From Rikenellaceae bacterium (GTDB lineage: Bacteria; Bacteroidota; Bacteroidia; Bacteroidales; Rikenellaceae), in NCBI GenBank assembly GCA_902362705.1, contig CABIXK010000016.1, positions 1 to 21,679 on the forward strand: a stretch of DNA of 21,679 nucleotides. Reading direction: 5' to 3'. This document shows, piece after piece, positions 1 through 6,645 of the stretch. Every line of letters begins with the position of its first letter. The first letter of the stretch is position 1. The position numbers and the translations under genes are program-made. The notes below the pieces were generated by a model that saw only the letters and a list, made by a program, of their open reading frames with translations, made no database searches and was not told the origin of the DNA.

Positions 1-457
1 CGGCGAGCTGCTGCTCGTCGCGTTCGAGGGGCTCGTCGCAGCAGCCGCATGCGAGGGTCGCGGCGCGCAGCTGTGCGGTCTCCATCCAGGGCTCGTAGGG
101 TAGCGCCGCGCGGTATTCGATGCGGTCGGGCTCCCCCTGCCTGTAGAGCGTGACGCCCTCGGGCACGCCGTTTCGCAGGTGGTGGAAGTATCTGTTCCGT
201 CCGGCGATGAGCAGCGCTGGGAGCTCTGCCGTGCGCTCTCCGAAGCAGAGCCGGGGCGTGAGGGTGAGGTCGGCGTTGGTCTTCAGGTCGAGGTCCTGCA
301 TGTCGACGAGCATGGTGACGAAGAGGTTCCCCTCGGTGCGCGCCATGTCGAGCCCCGACACGACGATCTGCCCCTGCATGAGGCTCTGCGCCGATGCGGA
401 CGACGACAGCGCGGCGGCGGCCGCGAGGCCGCAGATTATTTTTCTGAAGGTGTTCAT
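1..457 (-). CDS. DUF3868 domain-containing pilus-associated protein (C-terminus beyond window)
   Basis: The frame is open from the ATG at 455-457 to the window edge, giving about 152 residues. The N-terminus (MNTFRKIICGLAAAAALSSS, then ASAQ) is a signal peptide, so the product is exported. The mature part contains a 'LTLTPRL' strand, the pattern 'ELPALLIAGRNRYFHHLRNG', and 'YRAALPYEPWM' followed by a 'CGCC' cysteine cluster near residue 140. This matches my memory of the DUF3868 N-terminal domain found in Bacteroidales type V pilus (Mfa/Fim) loci. It lies 12 nt downstream of the DUF3575 gene in the same direction and has an exact AGGAGG three bases before the ATG, which is unusual in this phylum and fixes the start. 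A role in fimbrial assembly or surface attachment is inferred from family context. The fimbrillin genes themselves would lie outside the window. Confidence 0.75.
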   Translation of the reverse strand, partial: MNTFRKIICGLAAAAALSSSASAQSLMQGQIVVSGLDMARTEGNLFVTMLVDMQDLDLKTNADLTLTPRLCFGERTAELPALLIAGRNRYFHHLRNGVPEGVTLYRQGEPDRIEYRAALPYEPWMETAQLRAATLACGCCDEPLERDEQQLA

Positions 458-469
458 GTCCTCCTGAAG

Positions 470-1066
470 TTAAAAGGTGTATACGAGATTGAGGGCCGCC
501 TTGGTGGGTCCGACGTAGTGGTGCGAGTTGTCCTCGGAGAGCTTCTTGCCGCATGCGGCGCAGGGGTAGGAGTCGAAGCGTGTGTAGATGTATCCCAGTC
601 CGATCTCGGCCTCGAGGTTCCAGTGCTTGCCGAGGATCCAGGTGTGTCCGTAGGCTACGCCTGCTCCGAGGAACCAGCCCTGATAGCGGCGGTCCGAGAG
701 CTTGGAGAAGTCTGTTCCGAGGAAGGATATGGAGTTGCGGAGCCCTCCGACGTTGTATTGACCTCCGAGTGCGTGTATGCCGAGGAAGTGTCCCGCGAAT
801 CGGTCGCAGAACCAGTATCGCGCCTCGGGCTGGATGAGCCAGTGCTTCCAGCGGCGGTCGTGGGAGAGAGTCCAGCCGTTGTAGTTTGCCGACAGATCGA
901 CGGTCCACCGAGTGGCGAGCGGGGCCTCGACGCCGACGTTGATGGTGTAGGCTGCGATGTCGTAAAGCAGGTTCGTCTTCACGGCAATGTTCTGACTTCG
1001 CGCTCCGGTGCCTGCTAAGGCTGCGAACAAAAGCAGAACAAGTTTGAAACCGATTTTCTTCTTCAT
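470..1066 (-). CDS. DUF3575 domain-containing outer-membrane protein
   Basis: This encodes a 198-residue protein with a signal peptide (residues 1-25, ending GARSQ). The mature part starts with 'NIAVKTNLLYDIAAYTINVGVE', then alternates aromatic and hydrophobic residues in short strands ('WLIQPEARYWFCDRF', 'LEAEIGLGYIYTRFD'), and ends in an aromatic residue (VYTF). That pattern is typical of small outer-membrane beta-barrels. The segment with C169 and C172 followed by 'HHYVGPTKAALNLVYTF' is the characteristic C-terminal block of DUF3575. In Bacteroidales this family commonly sits directly before a DUF3868 gene at the head of type V pilus operons, and that order is seen here. The start at 1066 is the first ATG after a good promoter. 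The molecular function is unknown; an accessory role in fimbrial export is inference. Confidence 0.82.
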   Translation of the reverse strand: MKKKIGFKLVLLLFAALAGTGARSQNIAVKTNLLYDIAAYTINVGVEAPLATRWTVDLSANYNGWTLSHDRRWKHWLIQPEARYWFCDRFAGHFLGIHALGGQYNVGGLRNSISFLGTDFSKLSDRRYQGWFLGAGVAYGHTWILGKHWNLEAEIGLGYIYTRFDSYPCAACGKKLSEDNSHHYVGPTKAALNLVYTF

Positions 1067-1124
1067 GCTCTTATTGGGTATGGTCGTATGTAATTGCTTC
1101 TTTGCAAGAACCCATTCGGGAGAG

Positions 1125-1156
1125 CAAAATTAGTGTATTTTGATTTAACTATCAAA
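1125..1156 (-). promoter_or_regulatory. Bacteroidota promoter for the DUF3575-DUF3868 operon
   Basis: Read on the minus strand, TTTG (1156-1153) is followed after 20 bp by TAATTTTG (1132-1125), a match to TAnnTTTG. Transcription should begin near 1118, giving a leader of about 50 nt before the ATG at 1066. Confidence 0.7.
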
Positions 1157-1179
1157 CAAAATAGCCCGCTTTTACGCCG

Positions 1180-1188
1180 CCCCCCCCC
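1180..1188. repeat. homopolymer tract of nine C (G9 on the operon strand)
   Basis: Nine consecutive C lie 24 bp upstream of the -33 element of the pilus-type operon. Such tracts can change length by slippage. No other homopolymer of this length was noticed near a promoter in the window. Confidence 0.6.
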
Positions 1189-1473
1189 TCATTTTTCTGA
1201 AAAATATGTTGATAATCAGCGTGTTGTGAATTATGCTGAGGTAAAGATATGACGGCGTTCGTTCGCGAGAGTTTTTACGAACGACGGCGACAGATCGTAA
1301 AAATATTACATTCTTCGCGCGGCTTTTTCCGCCTGCGGTTTTCTACCTCGGTGTGGCCGAACGGGTTGCGGCAGCGCGATGTCTCTTGCAAAGAAACCTC
1401 GCCCGCCGGCGCCCCGCTCCAATATATTATAAGGTGTCCGCCGGCGCCTTCGCCGCCGCTCTTCCGGGCGGGG

Positions 1474-1505
1474 TTTCGTAATATCGGGGAATATTCGTAT
1501 CTTTG
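1474..1505 (+). promoter_or_regulatory. distal candidate promoter for pssA
   Basis: TATCTTTG (1498-1505) is preceded by TTTC (1474-1477) with 20 bp between. The surrounding string ATTCGTATCTTTG recurs at the proximal promoter 74 bp downstream, so this looks like a second start site. It would give a leader of about 100 nt. Confidence 0.45.
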
Positions 1506-1529
1506 ACTTCGTCGGAGATACTTCGCCTC

Positions 1530-1558
1530 AACAAAATCCAAACAAGTTTGGTTTTGTT
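1530..1558. promoter_or_regulatory. palindrome overlapping the pssA -33 element (candidate operator)
   Basis: AACAAAA-T-CCAAAC (1530-1543) and GTTTGG-TTTTGTT (1546-1558) are exact reverse complements apart from one unpaired T at 1537, and are separated by only AA. The loop is too short for a stable RNA hairpin. The right arm contains the TTTG of the pssA promoter, so a repressor-binding site is the simplest reading. No cognate regulator can be named. Confidence 0.45.
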
Positions 1559-1579
1559 TTCGGCTTATTCGTATCTTTG
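1547..1579 (+). promoter_or_regulatory. proximal promoter for pssA
   Basis: TTTG (1547-1550), 21 bp, then TATCTTTG (1572-1579), a full match to the Bacteroidota consensus. The leader to the ATG at 1609 would be about 22 nt, with no Shine-Dalgarno sequence. Confidence 0.75.
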
Positions 1580-1608
1580 CCCCGCCCCGTAGTCTAAACC
1601 TTCGTTCG

Positions 1609-2322
1609 ATGAAGATCAAACTCCTTACGATTCCCAACCTGCTGACCCTCTCCAACCTCCTCTGCGGAGCGTTCGCGCTGGTCGCGGTGTTGGCCCACGG
1701 CGACCTCACGCTCGCCTTCTGGCTGATGATTCTGGCCGCCGTGTTCGACTTTCTCGACGGCTTCGTCGCCCGTCTGCTCCGCCAGAGCGGCCCGCTGGGC
1801 GTGCAGCTCGACTCGCTGGCCGACGACATCACTTTCGGCCTGCTGCCCGCGGCTATCCTCTTCGTCGTCGGCGAGCGCATGCCCACCCTCTTCGCTCTGC
1901 CCCAGTGGACCCTCTGGGCCGTCTTCGTGCTCGCGGCCTTCTCGGCCCTGCGTCTGGCCCGCTTCAATATCGACGATACGCAGCACACCGAATTTCGCGG
2001 TCTGCCCACGCCGGCTGCCGCGCTCTTCTGCGCGTCGCTGGGCATGCTGGCCGAGCGCGACCTGCTGACGATCCCCTGCGAGGCGGTTCTGGCCCTGGCC
2101 GCCGTGCTCTCGCTGCTGCTCGTCTCGCCCGTGCGCATGTTCTCGCTCAAGTTCCACGGCTTCGGCTGGGCGGGCAACGAGCTGCGCTATGCGTTCCTCG
2201 CGGCCTGCGCGGTGCTCGTCGCGTCGCTGCGCATGTGGTCGCTGCCCGCCATCATCGCCCTCTACGTCGGTCTCTCGACCCTCCGCTGGGTGCTCCAGCG
2301 CGCGAAAATCGCTGAAAAATAG
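1609..2322 (+). CDS. pssA: CDP-diacylglycerol--serine O-phosphatidyltransferase
   Basis: This 237-residue integral membrane enzyme transfers a phosphatidyl group from CDP-diacylglycerol to L-serine, giving phosphatidylserine, the precursor of phosphatidylethanolamine. The CDP-alcohol phosphatidyltransferase signature is complete: D47, D50, G51, A54, R55, G64, D68 and D72 have the family spacing (DxxDGxxARx8Gx3Dx3D). Around it are several hydrophobic segments (about 12-30, 33-49, 75-88, 98-113, 141-175, 193-230). The N-terminus 'IPNLLTLSNLLCGAFAL' is typical of Bacteroidota PssA and supports the ATG at 1609. It opens a rightward envelope cluster, although the porin gene downstream has its own promoter. 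A different polar head group is possible, but serine fits the size and N-terminal motif best. Confidence 0.92.
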   Translation: MKIKLLTIPNLLTLSNLLCGAFALVAVLAHGDLTLAFWLMILAAVFDFLDGFVARLLRQSGPLGVQLDSLADDITFGLLPAAILFVVGERMPTLFALPQWTLWAVFVLAAFSALRLARFNIDDTQHTEFRGLPTPAAALFCASLGMLAERDLLTIPCEAVLALAAVLSLLLVSPVRMFSLKFHGFGWAGNELRYAFLAACAVLVASLRMWSLPAIIALYVGLSTLRWVLQRAKIAEK

Positions 2323-2328
2323 GCGTAT

Positions 2329-2359
2329 TTTCTTATTTAAAAAATTTTAATTATCTTTG
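2329..2359 (+). promoter_or_regulatory. promoter for the porin gene
   Basis: TATCTTTG (2352-2359) has a partial -33 element TTTC (2329-2332) 19 bp upstream. The ATG at 2376 is only 16 nt past the -7 box, so the predicted leader is about 10 nt. Confidence 0.6.
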
Positions 2360-2375
2360 CGGTGACAATTCGGTC

Positions 2376-4505
2376 ATGACGCTCGGAAAAAAAATAGCGA
2401 ACATCCTGCTCTTCGGCCTGCTTCTTGCGACGTCGGGCAGCGTGCACGCGCAGCGTCTCGACGCCAAGGCGCTGATGCGCGCGCAGCGCAACGGCCAGGG
2501 CAACCTCTACGGCTCGAACCCCTACGAGCAGCAGCAGGACGACGAGGAGCAGCCGGCCGACACGACCAAGCAGGAACGCCGCATCCGCAAGCCGCTCGAA
2601 TCCTACTTTTTCGACGATTCGATCCGCGCCATGAGCAATTTCGTGTGGCATGCCCGCAAGGATTTCAACCGCGTGGAGATGGCGCGCATGGACACGACGC
2701 TCCTGGACTACCGCATCGACTACCCCTTCTACCGCGAGGACGTGGGCGACGTTGCGCAGGGGGCCCTGGGGCAGACGTCGTTGCCGCTCAACTATTTCCG
2801 CCGGCCGCAGTTCTTTGATTTCCAGTTTGCGAGTCCCTACTACGCCTACATCGCCACGATGGAGAACGTCCCCTTCTACAACACGAAGCGGCCGCTCATC
2901 CGCATGCACTACGCCGAGTCGGGGCAGAAGCGCTTCCGCGAGGAGAACTTCGGGGTGATGGTGGCGCAGAACATCTCGCCTTCGACGGGCGTCAACGTCG
3001 ACTACAAGGCGCGCGGTACGCGCGGGCTCTACGCCTGGTCGCGCACCAAGAACCACAACCTCTCGGTGGCTATCAGCCACACGGGCAAGCGCTACTCGCT
3101 GCATGCGGGATTCTACAACAACCACATCGAGCAGCAGGAGAACGGCGGCGTGGTGGGCACCTGGGCCATTGCCGACTCGACCTTCGAGATGCCCTCGGGC
3201 GTGCCGATGAAACTGGCCGGTGCTGAAGCGCGCAATCTCTACCGCAACAACGCCTTCTTCGTCACGCAGTCCTACGCCATCCCCCTGCAGCGGGTCACCG
3301 AGGAGGACTTTTCGCTGGCGGGGCTCTCGTCGGTCTTCGTGGGCCACTCGCTGGAGTACGGCTCGTGGAGCAAGGTCTACACCGACCGCAACGTGCCCTA
3401 CGTCGACGAGCGCGACCACCGCGACGAGAACGGCGACTTCGTCTCGGCCGAGCACTCCTACTACGAGGACTGGTTCATCAACCCGCTCGAGACGCGCGAC
3501 TCGCTCTACGAGCGGGTCCTCTCCAACCGGCTGTTCGTGCAGGCGCAGCCGTGGGACCGCAACGGAGTGGTGGGTACGATCGACGGCGGCGTGGGCCTCG
3601 ACGTGCACACCTACTCGCAATTCCTGCCCGCCGACTTCCTCTCGGGGCGTTATTCCCGGGTCCGCAAGACGAGCTATTTCGCCTACGGGGCCGTGTCGGG
3701 CAAAATCAAGAAGTATGTCGACTGGGGCGCGAACCTGCGCTTTTACCCGTCGGGATACCGGGGCGGAGACCTCTCCATCGGCGCCCATGTGGCGCTGCGG
3801 GGGTCGATCCGCCGACACCCTCTGATTCTCGAAGGACGCTTCGCCATGGAGCGCCGCTCGCCCAATTTCTGGCAGGAGAATCTATTCTCGAACCACTACG
3901 TGTGGTCCGCTCCTTTGAACAAGGAGAATGAGACTCGTTTCGAGGTCAAGTTCTCGGTTCCCGACTTCGCGTTCGAAGCCGGGGCCTGGCAAGGGGTCGT
4001 CTCCGACAAGATCTACTACGACGCGGAGAGCCGCCTGGCCCAGCACAACGGGAATGTCAGCCTGACGAGCGTGTATGCCCGCAAAGATTTCCGCCTCGGC
4101 GGACTTCATTTGGACAACAGGGTATTGTTGCAGTGGAGTACGGATCAAGAAGTCGTACCCGTTCCGCTCTTGAGCGCCTACCTCTCGTACTACTACGAGT
4201 TCTGGGTCGTGCGCGACGTCCTGCGGTTGCAGGTCGGCCTCGACGGCCGCTATAATACCGAGTATTATGCACCCGGTTACAATCCGGCGCTGTCGGCCTA
4301 CTACAACCAGCGCGAGACGGAGGTGGGGAATTATCCCTACGTCGACGCTTTCGTGATGGGCAAGTGGAAGCGAATGCGGATCTTTCTGAAATATCAGCAC
4401 CTGAACAGGGGTCTGTTCGGCAGCGGAGCCTACTTCTCCGCGGCGGGCTACCCGCTCAATCCGGGCATGTTCAAGATCGGCATTTCGTGGGGTTTCTATG
4501 ATTAG
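2376..4505 (+). CDS. putative outer-membrane porin (Porin_10-like)
   Basis: This encodes a 709-residue exported protein. The signal peptide covers residues 1-25 (MTLGKKIANILLFGLLLATS to VHAQ), followed by a Gln/Asp/Glu-rich linker. The rest is a long series of alternating aromatic and polar strands ('RTKNHNLSVAISHTGKRYSLHAGFYNN', 'VRDVLRLQVGLDGRYNTEYY'), ending 'MFKIGISWGFYD', as in large beta-barrels. Length, N-terminal layout and the 'PLNYFRRPQFFDFQFASPYYAYIATMENVPFYNTKRP' block agree with the Bacteroidota 'putative porin' family (Porin_10). The solute transported is unknown. Its stop codon lies just after the first in-frame ATG of the lytic transglycosylase gene, so the two are probably co-transcribed. 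Base composition is somewhat less GC-rich in the last quarter, but the frame is intact. Confidence 0.82.
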   Translation: MTLGKKIANILLFGLLLATSGSVHAQRLDAKALMRAQRNGQGNLYGSNPYEQQQDDEEQPADTTKQERRIRKPLESYFFDDSIRAMSNFVWHARKDFNRVEMARMDTTLLDYRIDYPFYREDVGDVAQGALGQTSLPLNYFRRPQFFDFQFASPYYAYIATMENVPFYNTKRPLIRMHYAESGQKRFREENFGVMVAQNISPSTGVNVDYKARGTRGLYAWSRTKNHNLSVAISHTGKRYSLHAGFYNNHIEQQENGGVVGTWAIADSTFEMPSGVPMKLAGAEARNLYRNNAFFVTQSYAIPLQRVTEEDFSLAGLSSVFVGHSLEYGSWSKVYTDRNVPYVDERDHRDENGDFVSAEHSYYEDWFINPLETRDSLYERVLSNRLFVQAQPWDRNGVVGTIDGGVGLDVHTYSQFLPADFLSGRYSRVRKTSYFAYGAVSGKIKKYVDWGANLRFYPSGYRGGDLSIGAHVALRGSIRRHPLILEGRFAMERRSPNFWQENLFSNHYVWSAPLNKENETRFEVKFSVPDFAFEAGAWQGVVSDKIYYDAESRLAQHNGNVSLTSVYARKDFRLGGLHLDNRVLLQWSTDQEVVPVPLLSAYLSYYYEFWVVRDVLRLQVGLDGRYNTEYYAPGYNPALSAYYNQRETEVGNYPYVDAFVMGKWKRMRIFLKYQHLNRGLFGSGAYFSAAGYPLNPGMFKIGISWGFYD

Positions 4506-4548
4506 CGTATTGTTCTGCAAGGCACAGCTGCCCGCAAAACAATCCTTT

Positions 4549-5235
4549 ATGTTAAAGAAGACCGTTCTTACCTTCGCGTTCTTATCCATTCTGACCACTT
4601 TCTACGGCTTCAATGCCCGCTTCGCCGCCTCGACGTTCGCCGTCGACGGCGAGATCGCCGGCGCCGCACTGCCCGGCCCGGACGATGCCACCGTCATCTC
4701 GACCTACGACGAGATCTTCCGTGCGATCAGCGAGCGGGAGGGGCACGACTGGCGTCTGATGAGCGCCATCGCCTACCACGAGTCGCGCTTCACACCCGAC
4801 CTGACGTCGCGCCGCGGCGCGCAGGGGATGATGCAGATCATGCCTTCGGTGGCGCGCCAGTTCGACGTCCCGGCCGAGCGCATCTGCGATCTGGAGACCA
4901 ATATATGGCTGGCCAACAAGCTCTTCTCGGAGATTCAGCGCTCGCTGCGTCTCCCGGCCTCCGTTCCGGAGCGCGACCGCATGAGCATCGTGCTGGCATC
5001 CTACAACGGCGGCATCGGCCACGTGAGCGACGCCCGCCGCCTGGCGCGGGTCAACGGCGAGAACCCCGATTCGTGGGAGGTCGTCGCCCGCTACCTTCGG
5101 CTGAAGGCCGATCCCGCATACTACGGACACGAAGTGGTCCGCTGCGGTCGGTTCACCGGCAGCAGCCAGACGCTGGCTTATGTCGACGACGTGATGGGCC
5201 GCTACGGCAAGTATTGCCGCATGGCGAGCCGGTAG
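4549..5235 (+). CDS. lytic transglycosylase (SLT domain)
   Basis: The protein cleaves the MurNAc-GlcNAc bond of peptidoglycan, forming 1,6-anhydro ends, and acts in the periplasm. I chose the ATG at 4549 (228 residues) because 'MLKKTVLTFAFLSILTTFYG' is a good signal peptide or anchor. An in-frame ATG at 4498 would add 17 residues ahead of it and overlap the porin stop. SLT landmarks are present: 'IAYHESRF' with catalytic Glu78, 'RGAQGMMQIMP' at about 89-99, and 'ASYNGG' at about 150-155. The C-terminal 60 residues ('KADPAYYGHEVVRCGRF') are typical of Bacteroidota MltF/MltD-like transglycosylases. It follows the porin gene by 43 nt and is closed by two terminators, so the transcription unit ends here. 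Confidence 0.88.
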   Translation: MLKKTVLTFAFLSILTTFYGFNARFAASTFAVDGEIAGAALPGPDDATVISTYDEIFRAISEREGHDWRLMSAIAYHESRFTPDLTSRRGAQGMMQIMPSVARQFDVPAERICDLETNIWLANKLFSEIQRSLRLPASVPERDRMSIVLASYNGGIGHVSDARRLARVNGENPDSWEVVARYLRLKADPAYYGHEVVRCGRFTGSSQTLAYVDDVMGRYGKYCRMASR

Positions 5236-5252
5236 CTGCTGTCGGATATACC

Positions 5253-5299
5253 GAAGGCGGAACCTTTCCTGCGAGGGAGGGGTTCCGCCTTCTTCTTTT
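5253..5299 (+). terminator. intrinsic terminator after the lytic transglycosylase gene
   Basis: A perfect 12-bp stem (GAAGGCGGAACC 5253-5264 with GGTTCCGCCTTC 5281-5292), a 16-nt loop, then TTCTTTT. Confidence 0.75.
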
Positions 5300-5311
5300 G
5301 GGGACCGTTCC

Positions 5312-5340
5312 ACCCGGCCAAGAGCCGGGTTTTCTTTTTT
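5312..5340 (+). terminator. second, tandem intrinsic terminator
   Basis: ACCCGGC (5312-5318) pairs with GCCGGGT (5324-5330) around a 5-nt loop and is followed by TTTCTTTTTT. It is a textbook terminator placed 13 nt after the previous one. Confidence 0.8.
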
Positions 5341-5520
5341 CGCTTGTGCGGACCGCAGCCAGCGGAGGGGCTCGGGGGCGCAGTTGCCGGAGCAACCCGC
5401 AGCCGGGGGTGGCTGCGGGCTGCTGCGAAGCCAAAGGCTAAGAGCCGGGATATACTATGCGGCCCGCGATGGATAACCCCCTCCTCATTATTCATTTTTA
5501 ATTATTCATTGTTCATTGTC
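5330..5520. repeat. structured, repeat-like intergenic element
   Basis: The stretch contains back-to-back hairpins: GTTGC/GCAAC (5383-5396), CCCGCAGCC/GGCTGCGGG (5396-5419) and AGCC/GGCT (5429-5439). AAGAGCCGGG occurs as a 10-bp direct repeat at 5320-5329 and 5440-5449, on either side of the hairpin block. The right part is AT-rich with repeated TTATTCATT units (about 5488-5517), a type of sequence often seen as interspersed repeats in Bacteroidota genomes. There is no credible ORF. Whether it occurs elsewhere in the genome cannot be seen from this window. Confidence 0.4.
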
Positions 5521-6536
5521 GCAGCCCGCGGCCGCCGGTCGATGCGCAGCGGCGGCAGACGGTCGGCCGTGAGCAGTCCGTAGAGGTAGTCGGCGATGTA
5601 GTCGACGGCCCGCTTCATCCCCTGCATGTCGAGGCTCTCGGGGGTGTCGGTCGGGCGGTGGAGCGTCGCGTGGTCGGTGGTGACGAAGAAGCTCACGGGG
5701 ATCATCCGCTGGGCGAATGCGTAGTGGTCGGAGCCCATCGAGAGCCGCTCGGGCTCGGCGACGAGGCGCAGCGCCGTATCGCGGCGTGGCGTGCGTGCGA
5801 CGAAAGGCCCGAGGTCGGCGATCCGGCCGCCTTGGAGAAGCAGCGTGTCGCCCCGCATGCGCCCCAGCATCTCGAGGTTGACCATGTGGCCGATGCGCAC
5901 CGAGCTGTCGCGCAGCATCCGCTCGAGTTGTCGCGATCCTACGATCCCCAGCTCCTCGGCGCCGAAGAGCGCCACGACCAGGTCGCGGCGGAAGCGGTCG
6001 GCATAGGGCCGCAGCAGCCGTGCGAGCTCCACGACGGCCGCCGTGCCCGAGGCGTTGTCGTTGGCGCCGGGCAGCAGCTCGCCCGCCGCGATGTGGAGTC
6101 CGATGCGGGGCATGCGGACATCGACGCGGTAGCGTCCCGCGTGGTCGTAGTGGGCGCCGATGAGGAGCTTGTCTGCCTCGGGGTGGCGGCTGCGGACGAC
6201 AGCCACGATGTTGCGGCTCTCCGCGAGCCAGGGGCCGGCGAGCGCTTGCCGGCGCCCCTCGTCTACGCCGCGGAGGTCGACCGCTACGGCCATGTCATGC
6301 CACAGCGGTTCGCAGCCCGCGTCGCGCAGCCGCTCCTCGAGGTAGCGGGCGGCGCGCAGGTCGTCGCCGCTGCCGGCGCGGCGCCCGCCCAGCGAGTCGG
6401 AGGCGAGTACCTCGATCGTGCGCAGCATCCTGTCGGGGTCGCTCGCGAGGGGCGGCCGGTCGTGCCCGGTGCATCCGGCCAGTACGGCGCCGAAGATGAC
6501 TACGCCCAGGGCGAATCGGTAGTAGAATCCGTTCAT
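5502..6536 (-). CDS. M28 family metallopeptidase lipoprotein
   Basis: This encodes a 344-residue lipoprotein: signal sequence and lipobox LAGC with Cys22, so it is probably anchored in the outer membrane or periplasm. The M28 zinc site is readable: H129 and D131 in 'AHYDHAG', D160 in 'GANDNASG', catalytic E194 and ligand E195 in 'GAEELG', E222 in 'NLEMLG', and H293 in 'HRPTDTP'. The family includes aminopeptidases, carboxypeptidases and glutaminyl cyclases; the sequence does not settle the substrate. The ATG at 6536 is chosen because it begins the signal peptide; the open frame upstream of it is low-complexity. The gene is 110 nt downstream of the small membrane protein gene with no obvious promoter between. 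The last residues (AATMNNE) are encoded by the AT-rich repeat that follows, which suggests the repeat replaced the original 3' end. Confidence 0.88.
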   Translation of the reverse strand: MNGFYYRFALGVVIFGAVLAGCTGHDRPPLASDPDRMLRTIEVLASDSLGGRRAGSGDDLRAARYLEERLRDAGCEPLWHDMAVAVDLRGVDEGRRQALAGPWLAESRNIVAVVRSRHPEADKLLIGAHYDHAGRYRVDVRMPRIGLHIAAGELLPGANDNASGTAAVVELARLLRPYADRFRRDLVVALFGAEELGIVGSRQLERMLRDSSVRIGHMVNLEMLGRMRGDTLLLQGGRIADLGPFVARTPRRDTALRLVAEPERLSMGSDHYAFAQRMIPVSFFVTTDHATLHRPTDTPESLDMQGMKRAVDYIADYLYGLLTADRLPPLRIDRRPRAATMNNE

Positions 6537-6645
6537 GGCTTTTTCGTTTTTTTGCGTCGTTTCCGTCGTGGCGATGCGCGGCGGGAACCATGCGGGTGTG
6601 GCGGGCGGAGGCGGAGCGGGTTCGAAAAAGAGTGAATGGCAAGGG

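Larger units (their letters stand above)
1067..1608. other. intergenic control region between the divergent pilus operon and pssA
   Basis: This 542-bp stretch holds the leftward pilus promoter, the C9 tract, two rightward TATCTTTG promoters for pssA, and a palindrome overlapping the proximal one. A 7-bp inverted repeat (CGTTCGT at 1256-1262, ACGAACG at 1277-1283) has no clear role. The only frame with an ATG in the middle (1249-1506) looks like translated GC-rich spacer and is not called as a gene. Confidence 0.5.

Noticed and set aside
1249..1506. An 85-residue frame upstream of pssA with a weak GAGGT before its ATG
   Set aside because: No family resemblance, odd composition, and it runs into the pssA promoter; it is better explained as spacer.
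2337..3818. A long minus-strand frame opposite the porin gene
   Set aside because: Its product is an Arg/Val/Ala/His-rich string without domains, it starts in mid-gene, and the plus strand encodes a protein with signal peptide, promoter and family match.
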